Assembly (NCBI GenBank): GCA_002422685.1
Contig: DITC01000073.1
Span: 39,367-45,756, forward strand
DNA: 6,390 nt
Source of the DNA: Thauera sp. UBA6194
GTDB lineage: Bacteria > Pseudomonadota > Gammaproteobacteria > Burkholderiales > Rhodocyclaceae
Direction of reading: 5' to 3'
Position 1 is the stretch's first letter, and each line of letters starts with the position of its first letter. The notes beneath the pieces were generated by a model that was not told the DNA's origin, searched no databases, and saw only the letters and a program-made list of their open reading frames with translations. Below, in pieces: positions 1 through 5,794 of the stretch. A program made the translations under genes and the position numbers.

Positions 1-211
<211 letters not shown>

Positions 212-240
212 GGGGGCGGGAAGTCTTTGAAAGGACGCGG

Positions 241-249
241 ATTCTACCA
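241..249 (-). promoter_or_regulatory. Putative typA promoter, extended -10
   Basis: Read on the minus strand, TGGTAGAAT gives an extended -10 element (TG, one base, TAGAAT), with the hexamer at 246-241. The predicted start lies near position 234, leaving a leader of about 23 nt before the typA ATG. No good -35 hexamer sits 16-18 bases upstream, which fits an extended -10 promoter but leaves this a motif-level call. Confidence 0.5.
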
Positions 250-308
250 TGGGCTGCGGCGGCGCAGCATGGAATTCTGGGGGGCAAAAAGGGCGGGCCG
301 AGGGCGCG

Positions 309-317
309 TGCTAGAAT
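309..317 (+). promoter_or_regulatory. Putative phosphorylase-gene promoter, extended -10
   Basis: TGCTAGAAT contains the hexamer TAGAAT at 312-317 preceded by TG at 309-310, an extended -10 element. Transcription would begin near 324, giving a leader of about 33 nt. No recognisable -35 is present at the right distance. It mirrors the element on the opposite strand at 249-241, so typA and the phosphorylase gene appear to have separate divergent promoters about 60 bp apart. Confidence 0.45.
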
Positions 318-356
318 CGCGCGCCCTACTCGAAGACAGCTCTCAAAGGATCAGGA

Positions 357-1094
357 ATGCTCGCGATCATCGGTGGCAGCGGACTCACGCAGTTGTCCAA
401 CATGGAGATCGAACGGCGCGAGGTGGCGCGCACGCCCTACGGCGAGCCCTCGGGCGCGCTCATCTTCGGGCGCATGTGCGACCAGCCGGTGGTGTTTCTC
501 GCCCGCCATGGCTTCGGCCACACCATCCCGCCGCACCTGGTCAATTACCGCGCCAACATCTGGGCGCTCAAGGACGCGAAGGTGAGCGCCATCGTGTCGG
601 TGGCCTCGGTGGGCAGCATCCGCGCCGATCTGCCGCCGGGCACGCTGATCGTGCCCGACCAGATCATCGACTACACCTGGGGGCGCAGCAGCACCTTCTT
701 CGACGGCGGCGATGCGCCGGTGCGCCACATCGACTTCACGCACCCGTACGATGCGCCGCTGCGCCAGCGTCTGCTCGCGGCGATCGGCGCGGCAGGCGAG
801 CAGGCGGTCGATGGCGGCGTATATGCCAGCACCCAGGGGCCGCGCCTGGAGACGGCGGCCGAGATCGACCGCTTCGAGCGCGACGGCGCCGACATCGTCG
901 GCATGACCGGCATGCCGGAGGCGGCGCTCGCGCGCGAGCTGGGGCTGCCCTACGCCGCCATCGGCGTGGTGGTCAATTACGCGGCCGGGCGCTGGTCGAG
1001 CGAGCACGGCATCCAGTTCGAAGACATCGAGCTCGTGCTGCAGGACTCCATGGTGCGAGTGCGCAAGGTGCTCGAATGCATCTGCAAGGTCTGA
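357..1094 (+). CDS. S-methyl-5'-thioinosine phosphorylase (MTAP/PNP family)
   Basis: This 245-residue protein of the purine nucleoside/MTA phosphorylase family would cleave S-methyl-5'-thioinosine with phosphate to hypoxanthine and 5-methylthioribose-1-phosphate. That step salvages the methylthioadenosine left by polyamine or acyl-homoserine lactone synthesis, after deamination. Visible signatures are the N-terminal phosphate-binding loop AIIGGSGLTQL (3-13), RHGFGH (50-55), NYRANIWAL (63-71), YASTQGPRLET (156-166) and GMTGMPEA (182-189). The purine-contacting strand reads VVVNYAAG (204-211), with Asn207 where adenine-specific MTA phosphorylases carry Asp. This favours a 6-oxopurine substrate, and the whole sequence resembles the Pseudomonas aeruginosa MTI phosphorylase PA3004. 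The ATG at 357 is preceded by AAGGA (346-350) at 6-nt spacing and begins just before the glycine loop, as the family requires. The gene stands alone between divergent typA and convergent glnD. Some databases label such genes mtnP (MTA phosphorylase). Family is certain; exact substrate is inferred. Confidence 0.88.
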   Translation: MLAIIGGSGLTQLSNMEIERREVARTPYGEPSGALIFGRMCDQPVVFLARHGFGHTIPPHLVNYRANIWALKDAKVSAIVSVASVGSIRADLPPGTLIVPDQIIDYTWGRSSTFFDGGDAPVRHIDFTHPYDAPLRQRLLAAIGAAGEQAVDGGVYASTQGPRLETAAEIDRFERDGADIVGMTGMPEAALARELGLPYAAIGVVVNYAAGRWSSEHGIQFEDIELVLQDSMVRVRKVLECICKV

Positions 1095-1117
1095 GCCCCG
1101 GCGCGGGCCTCGGCGCG

Positions 1118-1131
1118 GGCGGGCGCCCGCC
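1118..1131. repeat. GC-only perfect palindrome between convergent genes
   Basis: GGCGGGCGCCCGCC is a perfect 14-base palindrome in the 40-bp gap between the phosphorylase stop (1094) and the glnD stop (1135). It could fold in transcripts from either direction, but neither side has a T-run, so it is not a standard intrinsic terminator. It may slow polymerase or limit read-through. Chance is also plausible in such GC-rich DNA. Confidence 0.4.
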
Positions 1132-1134
1132 GGC

Positions 1135-3711
1135 CTAGAGCTGAAGTCGGTCGAGCAGCTCACGCTCGATCCTGAGCACCTGCGCGTCCTGCGCGAGCAC
1201 CTGTCCGGTGAGCAAGAATGCGTCTTCGACGCGCTCGCCGAGCGTGGCGATCTTTGCCGTGTGCAGGCGGATGCCGTGTTCGGCCAGCACCGACGCCACA
1301 TCGAAGAGCAGGCCCGGGCGGTCGGCGGCGATGAGCGACAGCACGTGATGGCGCCCCGATTCGTCCGGGCGGATGCTGATCTGCGGGCTGATCGGGAAAT
1401 GCTTCACCTGGCGCGACATGCGCCCGCGTGAGGGGCGGTCGGGCGGGCCGAGGTGCTGCAGGCGCGCGCTCAGCTCGTGCTCGATCAGGGTGACGATGTC
1501 GCGGTAGGCGGCCTGGTGACCGGGGTCCTGCAGCATGAAGCTGTCGAGCGCGTAGCCGTGCCGCGTGGTGTGCACCTTGGCATCCAGGATGGTGAAGCCC
1601 ATGCGCCCGAAGAAACCGGTCAGGCGCACGAACAGATCCTTCTGGTCGCGGGTGAACACCATGACCTGCACCCCGTCCTCGTCTTCCGCCACCCGCGCCT
1701 TGACCACCGGCGCCTCGCTCGTGGTGCGGTAATACAGCACCCGGGTGTGCCAGGCGATCTCCTCGGCCGAATGACGCATGAAGTACACCGGGTCGAGCCG
1801 GCTCCAGAGCTCGTCTTCGACACCGGGGCGCAGGCCATGAAAGCGCAGCTGCCGGCGCGCGTCCTCGAGCCGCCCGTCCAGGCCGAGCGCCTCTTGCGGC
1901 GTGGCGCCGCGCAGCAGGCGCTGGGTGGCGAAGAAGAGGTCTTCGAGCAGCTTGCCTTTCCAGCCGTTCCACACCTTGGGGCTGGTGCCGCGGATGTCGG
2001 CATGGGTGAGCAGGTAGAGCGCAGTCAGCCGGCGCTCGTCGCCGACGATGTGGGCGAAACGCTGGATGACCTCCGGGTCCGAGGTGTCCTCCTTCTGCGC
2101 GACCTGCGACATGGTGAGGTGGTGCTCGACCAGCCACACGATGAGCTCGGTGTCCTCGGCCTCGATGTCGTGGCGGACGCAGAACTCGTGCGCATCGACC
2201 ATGCCGAGCTTCGAATGGTCGCCGCCGCGGCCCTTGGCGATGTCGTGGAAGAGCGCCGCGACGTAGAGCAGCCAGTGGCGATCGAAGCCCATGATGAGGC
2301 GCGTCATGAGCGGGTATTCGTGCGCGTGCTCGCCCATCGAGAAACGGCGCATGTTGCGCAGCACCATCAAGATGTGCTGATCCACCGTATACACGTGGAA
2401 CAGGTCATGCTGCATCTGCCCGACGATGCGCCGCCAGGCGGGGATGTAGCGCGACAGGATGCCGTACTCGTTCATGCGCCGGAAGGCGTGCAGCACGCCG
2501 CGCTTTTGCTGCAGGATCTGCATGAACAGCGCGCGATGGGCGGGGTCTGCGCGAAAGGCCGCATTCACGCGCTTGCGGTTCAGCCACAGCGCACGCAGCG
2601 TGCGCGCGGTCATGCCCTTGAGTTCGGAGCGCTGCTCGAGCAGTAAAAAGCACTCGAGCAGCGCCGCGGGGTGGCGCTCGAAGACATCCTCGTCGCGCAG
2701 GTCGAGCAGCTCGCGTACCGCCTGGAAGCGCGGGTTGATGACGATGGCCGGGCCGCGGTCCGGAAAGATCACGCTGCCGTAGTTCTGCAGCAGCACGGTG
2801 TTGAGCTGCAGCACCATCTTGGCGTTGACGTAGTAGCGCTGCATCAGTACTTCGGCCGCGCGCCGCGTGCTGCTGGCTGCGATGCCCAGCATGCCGGCCA
2901 GCTTTTCCTGGTGATCGAACAGCAGGCGGTCTTCGGCGCGGCCGGCGAGATAGTGCAGGCGAATGCGCAGATGCTGCACGAAGCGCTCGGCGTTGCGCAG
3001 CTCGCTCGCCTCGCCACCGGTGATCAGCCGTCGGCGTGCGAGTTCGCGCCAGTTTCGCCCCAGCCCCGCCGCGCGCGCGATCCAGCCCAGCATCTGGATG
3101 TCGCGCAGTCCGCCCGGGCTCTCCTTGCAGTTGGGCTCGAGCGCGTAGGGCGTGTCGTTGAAGCGCGCGTAGCGCTGCTCCTGCTCGAGCAGTTTGGCCT
3201 TGTAGAAGGCGCGGATGTCGAGCGCGGCGCGAAAGCGCTGCTCGAGTTCGCTGAACAGCGCCTCGCTGCCGGCGATGCGGCGCGCCTCGAGCAGGCTCGT
3301 CTGCACGGTGATGTCGTCGGCTGCGCCGAGCAGGCACTCGTCCACCGTACGCGCGGCGTGGCCGACCTCGAGCCCGATGTCCCACAGCGCACCCACGAAC
3401 GCCGCCAGCCGCTCCTGCATCGCAGCGTCCGGCGCGTTCGGCAACAGGGCCAGCACGTCGACGTCCGACGCCGGAAAGAGCTCGCCGCGCCCGTAGCCGC
3501 CCACCGCCACCAGCGCGGCCTCTGCCGGCATGCCGCAGTGCGCCCACAGCGCGGCGATCTCGCGATCGACCAGCGCAGCGCGGCCCTGCAGCAGGTTGGC
3601 GGTGTGCGGGCTGGCCTCGTAGGCCGCGCGCAGGGCGCGCATGCCCTCGTCCAGCCGGGCTCGGGCGGTATGGACATGGGTCTGCAAGGCGGACGGGGCG
3701 GTGTCGCTCAT
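1135..3711 (-). CDS. glnD: Bifunctional PII uridylyltransferase/uridylyl-removing enzyme GlnD
   Basis: GlnD senses glutamine. When glutamine is low it uridylylates the PII proteins (GlnB/GlnK), and when it is high it removes UMP, thereby steering glutamine synthetase adenylylation and NtrBC signalling in the cytosol. All four modules are present in 858 residues, close to the roughly 890 of E. coli. The nucleotidyltransferase motif GGYGRGELFPASDVDVL lies at 71-87, with metal-binding Asp83 and Asp85. The helical PII-UTase region follows. The HD hydrolase has His446, His489-Asp490 (LFHDIAKG), His499 and His530-531 (VEHHLTMS). Two C-terminal glutamine-binding ACT domains occupy about 681-755 and 789-858. 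No active-site residue looks lost, so both activities should be intact. The ATG at 3711 lies 18 bp after the map stop and has no evident Shine-Dalgarno sequence, which suggests translation coupled to map within one transcript. It faces the phosphorylase gene convergently. Confidence 0.97.
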   Translation of the reverse strand: MSDTAPSALQTHVHTARARLDEGMRALRAAYEASPHTANLLQGRAALVDREIAALWAHCGMPAEAALVAVGGYGRGELFPASDVDVLALLPNAPDAAMQERLAAFVGALWDIGLEVGHAARTVDECLLGAADDITVQTSLLEARRIAGSEALFSELEQRFRAALDIRAFYKAKLLEQEQRYARFNDTPYALEPNCKESPGGLRDIQMLGWIARAAGLGRNWRELARRRLITGGEASELRNAERFVQHLRIRLHYLAGRAEDRLLFDHQEKLAGMLGIAASSTRRAAEVLMQRYYVNAKMVLQLNTVLLQNYGSVIFPDRGPAIVINPRFQAVRELLDLRDEDVFERHPAALLECFLLLEQRSELKGMTARTLRALWLNRKRVNAAFRADPAHRALFMQILQQKRGVLHAFRRMNEYGILSRYIPAWRRIVGQMQHDLFHVYTVDQHILMVLRNMRRFSMGEHAHEYPLMTRLIMGFDRHWLLYVAALFHDIAKGRGGDHSKLGMVDAHEFCVRHDIEAEDTELIVWLVEHHLTMSQVAQKEDTSDPEVIQRFAHIVGDERRLTALYLLTHADIRGTSPKVWNGWKGKLLEDLFFATQRLLRGATPQEALGLDGRLEDARRQLRFHGLRPGVEDELWSRLDPVYFMRHSAEEIAWHTRVLYYRTTSEAPVVKARVAEDEDGVQVMVFTRDQKDLFVRLTGFFGRMGFTILDAKVHTTRHGYALDSFMLQDPGHQAAYRDIVTLIEHELSARLQHLGPPDRPSRGRMSRQVKHFPISPQISIRPDESGRHHVLSLIAADRPGLLFDVASVLAEHGIRLHTAKIATLGERVEDAFLLTGQVLAQDAQVLRIERELLDRLQL

Positions 3712-3729
3712 GGGGGCGTGCTCGCGGCT

Positions 3730-4551
3730 TCAGGCAAAGCGGTCGGCGACCAGCGCCGGAGGCGGCGGGCACTTCTCGGACAAGGTCAGCACCTCGACAC
3801 CGGTTTCGGTGATCACCACGGTGTGCTCCCACTGCGCCGACAGGCTGCGGTCCTTGGTCACGATCGTCCACCCGTCGGGCAGCTCGGAGATGGCCGCCTT
3901 GCCGGCGTTGATCATGGGCTCGATGGTGAAGATCATCCCCGGCTTGAGCTCCGGGCCGGTGCCGGCCTTGCCGTAGTGCAGCACCTGCGGCTCTTCGTGG
4001 AACTTGCGCCCGATGCCGTGGCCGCAGAACTCGCGCACCACCGAGAAGCCGTTGCCCTCGGCGTGCTTCTGGATGACCGCGCCGATGTCGCCGAGCCGGC
4101 CGCCGGGTTTCACCGCCGCGATGCCGAGCCACATGCACTCGTAGGTGATCTGGCTGAGCCGCTTGGCGATGATGCTCGCCGCGCCCGGTCCGCCGACCAG
4201 GAACATGCGGCTGGTGTCGCCGTGGAAGCCGTCCTTGATGACGGTGATGTCGATGTTGACGATGTCGCCCTTCTTGAGCGCCTTGTCGCCGGGCACGCCG
4301 TGGCAGACCTGGTGGTTGATCGAGGTGCAGATCGACTTGGGGTAGGGCGTGTAGCCCGGTGGGGCGTAGTTGAGCGGGGCGGGTACGGTGCCCTGCACGT
4401 TGACCATGTAGTCGTGGCACAGGCGGTCGAGCTCGCCGGTGGTCACGCCCGGCTTGACGTGGGGTTCGATGTAATCGAGCACCTCGGCGGCGAGCCGGCA
4501 GGCCACGCGCATGTGTTCGATCTCTTCGGCGGTCTTGATCACGATGCTCAT
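3730..4551 (-). CDS. map: Type I methionine aminopeptidase
   Basis: The 273-residue enzyme removes the initiator methionine from nascent proteins whose second residue is small, acting at the ribosome after deformylation. The pita-bread-fold metal ligands are all recognisable: Asp101 (NIDIT), Asp112 (GDTSRMF), His178 (CGHGIG), Glu211 (TIEP) and Glu242 (WEH), with the catalytic His84 in CHGVPG. They correspond to E. coli Asp97, Asp108, His171, Glu204, Glu235 and His79. Length is near the E. coli 264, and a short Pro-rich C-terminal tail accounts for the difference. The ATG at 4551 gives the family N-terminus MSIVIKTAEEIEHMR. The same frame stays open upstream to 4824, but that extension does not resemble any MAP and is rejected. 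Only a weak purine-rich stretch precedes the start, and I found no confident promoter. It is upstream of glnD and divergent from rpsB, as in E. coli. Confidence 0.97.
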   Translation of the reverse strand: MSIVIKTAEEIEHMRVACRLAAEVLDYIEPHVKPGVTTGELDRLCHDYMVNVQGTVPAPLNYAPPGYTPYPKSICTSINHQVCHGVPGDKALKKGDIVNIDITVIKDGFHGDTSRMFLVGGPGAASIIAKRLSQITYECMWLGIAAVKPGGRLGDIGAVIQKHAEGNGFSVVREFCGHGIGRKFHEEPQVLHYGKAGTGPELKPGMIFTIEPMINAGKAAISELPDGWTIVTKDRSLSAQWEHTVVITETGVEVLTLSEKCPPPPALVADRFA

Positions 4552-4635
4552 TCTGTTTTCTTCTGGGATGGGGCTGGAAAGCGCCAAGGCTAGCGCATCG
4601 AAGCCCCGGCCGGCAAACGCAGGTCGATACACATC

Positions 4636-4665
4636 TTGAGTCTCATGAATCGCACGTGCTAACAT
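4636..4665 (+). promoter_or_regulatory. rpsB promoter
   Basis: A -35 TTGAGT (4636-4641) and a -10 TAACAT (4660-4665) are separated by 18 bp. TG at 4657-4658 makes the -10 an extended one (TGCTAACAT). Initiation is expected near 4672, about 200 nt before the rpsB ATG. This is the best sigma-70-like promoter in the window, as expected for a ribosomal protein operon. The -35 overlaps a 9-bp palindrome, TGAGTCTCA (4637-4645). Confidence 0.65.
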
Positions 4666-4671
4666 CGCGGG

Positions 4672-4860
4672 CTTGTCTGCACTGGCAGGCAAAATCCGCA
4701 CGTCCTGTGGCAAAGGGTCCGTCCGGAGCACGCGAACGAAGGCGCCGTATTCGGCCCCGCTCGACGTGTCACGGGTGGCGTATTCGCGGGTCGGGTCGGC
4801 GCAGCGCGCCGATGCGCACCGCAACCACGGGGCGGAGGTAGAAACCCTTTAAATCCGTTT
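4672..4860 (+). promoter_or_regulatory. Long structured rpsB 5' leader, candidate S2 autoregulatory element
   Basis: This stretch lies within the gene-free map/rpsB spacer and forms the predicted rpsB 5' untranslated region. Visible structure includes a hairpin at the very 5' end (8-bp stem 4673-4680 with 4685-4692, one G-U pair, loop ACTG). There is also a 7-bp perfect hairpin at 4796-4802 with 4806-4812 (loop AGC), extendable by one G-U pair. A long-range 7-base complement, AAAGGGT at 4712-4718 with ACCCTTT at 4844-4850, could enclose the middle of the leader and ends 10 nt before the Shine-Dalgarno sequence. In E. coli the equivalent leader (once catalogued as t44/tff RNA) mediates repression of rpsB-tsf by excess S2. 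Position and length match that role. I did not establish sequence or fold homology to the E. coli element. Confidence 0.5.
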
Positions 4861-4864
4861 GGAG
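4861..4864 (+). promoter_or_regulatory. rpsB ribosome binding site
   Basis: GGAG is placed 6 nt before the ATG at 4871. It decides the start: an in-frame TTG at 4859 would lie on top of this site and would add four residues (MEQH) not seen in S2 proteins. A second purine run, GGAGG at 4834-4838, has no start codon at a usable distance. Confidence 0.8.
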
Positions 4865-4870
4865 CAACAC

Positions 4871-5626
4871 ATGTCCGTCACGATGCGTCAGATGCTGGAA
4901 GCCGGCGTCCACTTTGGTCACCAGACCCGCTTCTGGAACCCGCGCATGGCCCCCTATATCTTCGGCCAGCGCAACAAGATCCACATCGTCAACCTCGAAA
5001 AGACGATGGTGAAGTACAACGAAGCCATGGACTTCGTGCGCAAGCTCGCCGCCAACCGCGGCAACATCATGTTCGTCAGCACCAAGCGCCAGGCGCGCGA
5101 GATCATCGCCGAAGAGGCGCAGCGCGCCGGCATGCCGTTCGTGGATGAGCGCTGGCTCGGCGGCATGCTGACCAACTTCAAGACCGTCAAGCAGTCGATC
5201 AAGCGCCTGAAGGAAGTCGAGGCGATGATGGAAGACGGCTCGATCGAGCGTCTGTCCAAGCGTGAGGCGCTGACCGTTCGTCGCGAGCTCGAGAAGCTGC
5301 AGAAGTCCATCGGCGGCATCAAGGACATGGGCGGCCTGCCCGACGCGCTGTTCGTCATCGACGTCGGCTACCACAAGATCGCCATCACCGAAGCGCAAAA
5401 GCTCGGCATCCCGGTCGTGGCCGTGGTCGACACCAACCACTCGCCCGAAGGCGTTGATTACGTCATTCCGGGCAACGACGACTCCTCGCGCGCCATCCGC
5501 CTGTACGCCCGCGGCGTGGCCGACGCTGTCCTGCAGGGTCGCACCCAGGTGCTGCAGGAGATCGTCGATGCCGGCGGCGACGAATTCGTCGAGGTCGAGG
5601 AAGAAGGCACGCAGGAACAGGCCTGA
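4871..5626 (+). CDS. rpsB: 30S ribosomal protein S2
   Basis: S2 binds late to the 30S subunit near the head-body junction and helps recruit S1. The 251-residue product starts with the typical MSVTMRQMLEAGVHFGHQTR. It carries the family landmarks GVHFGHQTRFWNPRM (12-26), RWLGGMLTNF (94-103), PDALFVID (157-164) and IPGNDDSSRAI (199-209). The charged, helical stretch at about 105-150 matches the protruding coiled-coil domain of S2. The acidic C-terminal tail (EFVEVEEEG...) makes it slightly longer than E. coli S2 (241). It is the first gene of the rpsB-tsf operon, is divergent from map, and is served by an extended -10 promoter and a long leader through which S2 probably represses its own synthesis. 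Nothing is missing or unusual in the protein. Confidence 0.98.
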   Translation: MSVTMRQMLEAGVHFGHQTRFWNPRMAPYIFGQRNKIHIVNLEKTMVKYNEAMDFVRKLAANRGNIMFVSTKRQAREIIAEEAQRAGMPFVDERWLGGMLTNFKTVKQSIKRLKEVEAMMEDGSIERLSKREALTVRRELEKLQKSIGGIKDMGGLPDALFVIDVGYHKIAITEAQKLGIPVVAVVDTNHSPEGVDYVIPGNDDSSRAIRLYARGVADAVLQGRTQVLQEIVDAGGDEFVEVEEEGTQEQA

Positions 5627-5634
5627 TCCTCAGT

Positions 5635-5659
5635 AAAGGGGGCCCGCGGGGCCCCTTTT
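5635..5659 (+). terminator. Intrinsic terminator-like attenuator between rpsB and tsf
   Basis: Nine bases after the rpsB stop, positions 5635-5645 pair with 5649-5659 to form an 11-bp stem (AAA, then a G-rich run, then CCC; one G-U pair) closed by a GCG loop. The four Ts belong to the stem's 3' arm and are followed by G, so the U-tract is short. This suggests partial termination or a 3' stabiliser, which would let S2 be made in excess of EF-Ts or set their ratio. In E. coli a comparable attenuating element separates rpsB and tsf. Confidence 0.65.
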
Positions 5660-5665
5660 GCAATC

Positions 5666-5700
5666 CGGGCAGCGGCTGCGCATCGCGCGCTCGCGGCCCG
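5666..5700 (+). other. Second hairpin in rpsB-tsf spacer
   Basis: An interrupted stem forms from 5666-5670 with 5696-5700 (CGGGC/GCCCG), 5672-5674 with 5692-5694, and 5678-5681 with 5687-5690 (GCGC/GCGC), with a 5-nt apical loop. It has small internal loops and no T-run. It is supported only by hand pairing in GC-rich sequence, so it is less certain than its neighbours. Confidence 0.35.
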
Positions 5701-5710
5701 CAAGAATTCA

Positions 5711-5757
5711 GGCTGCCGCAGCGCCCGCGCCCCTCGCGCAGGCGCGACGCGGCAGCC
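5711..5757 (+). other. Long hairpin upstream of tsf
   Basis: The outer 9-bp stem pairs GGCTGCCGC (5711-5719) perfectly with GCGGCAGCC (5749-5757). After a 1x3 internal loop come 5 bp (5721-5725 with 5741-5745). After a 1x1 mismatch come 4 bp (5727-5730 with 5736-5739) around a 5-nt loop, 18 pairs in all. There is no T-run after it, and it ends 37 nt before the tsf ATG, so it is not a standard terminator. It may be an RNA processing, stability or repeat-type element. Confidence 0.5.
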
Positions 5758-5794
5758 GCAACCCGAACGTCAAACCGAACTTTCAGGAGCTAGC

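Noticed and set aside
351..1301. 316-codon minus-strand frame opposite the phosphorylase gene
   Set aside because: It is antisense to a complete, motif-bearing enzyme gene and runs into the end of glnD. No recognisable protein features.
1453..2646. 397-codon plus-strand open frame antisense to glnD
   Set aside because: It mirrors glnD codon structure, shows no family motif, and has no ribosome binding site or promoter that I could see.
2405..4420. 671-codon minus-strand open frame spanning parts of map and glnD in another frame
   Set aside because: It overlaps both real genes in the wrong frame and its translation is Arg/Ala/Pro-rich shadow sequence. Both map and glnD read cleanly in their own frames, so it is not evidence of a frameshift or fusion.
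2671..4593. Long open frame on the plus strand (640 codons) antisense to glnD and map
   Set aside because: It lies opposite two clearly identified genes, its translation is low-complexity (rich in A, V, L, G, D, H) with no recognisable domain, and long antisense frames are routine in GC-rich codon-biased DNA.
4746..4786. Direct repeat CGTATTCG (4746-4753 and 4779-4786) in the rpsB leader
   Set aside because: Only two 8-base copies 33 bp apart, with no further periodicity, so not enough to call a repeat array or operator pair.
4552..4824. In-frame N-terminal extension of map (start at 4824)
   Set aside because: The extra 91 residues resemble no methionine aminopeptidase, and the internal start at 4551 gives the exact family N-terminus. 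The extension would run across the rpsB promoter and leader.
4859..4870. TTG start for rpsB four codons upstream
   Set aside because: It would overlap the GGAG ribosome binding site and add residues absent from S2 proteins. ATG at 4871 is correctly spaced.
4769..5440. Minus-strand 223-codon frame antisense to rpsB
   Set aside because: It is opposite the highly conserved S2 gene and has no family motif.
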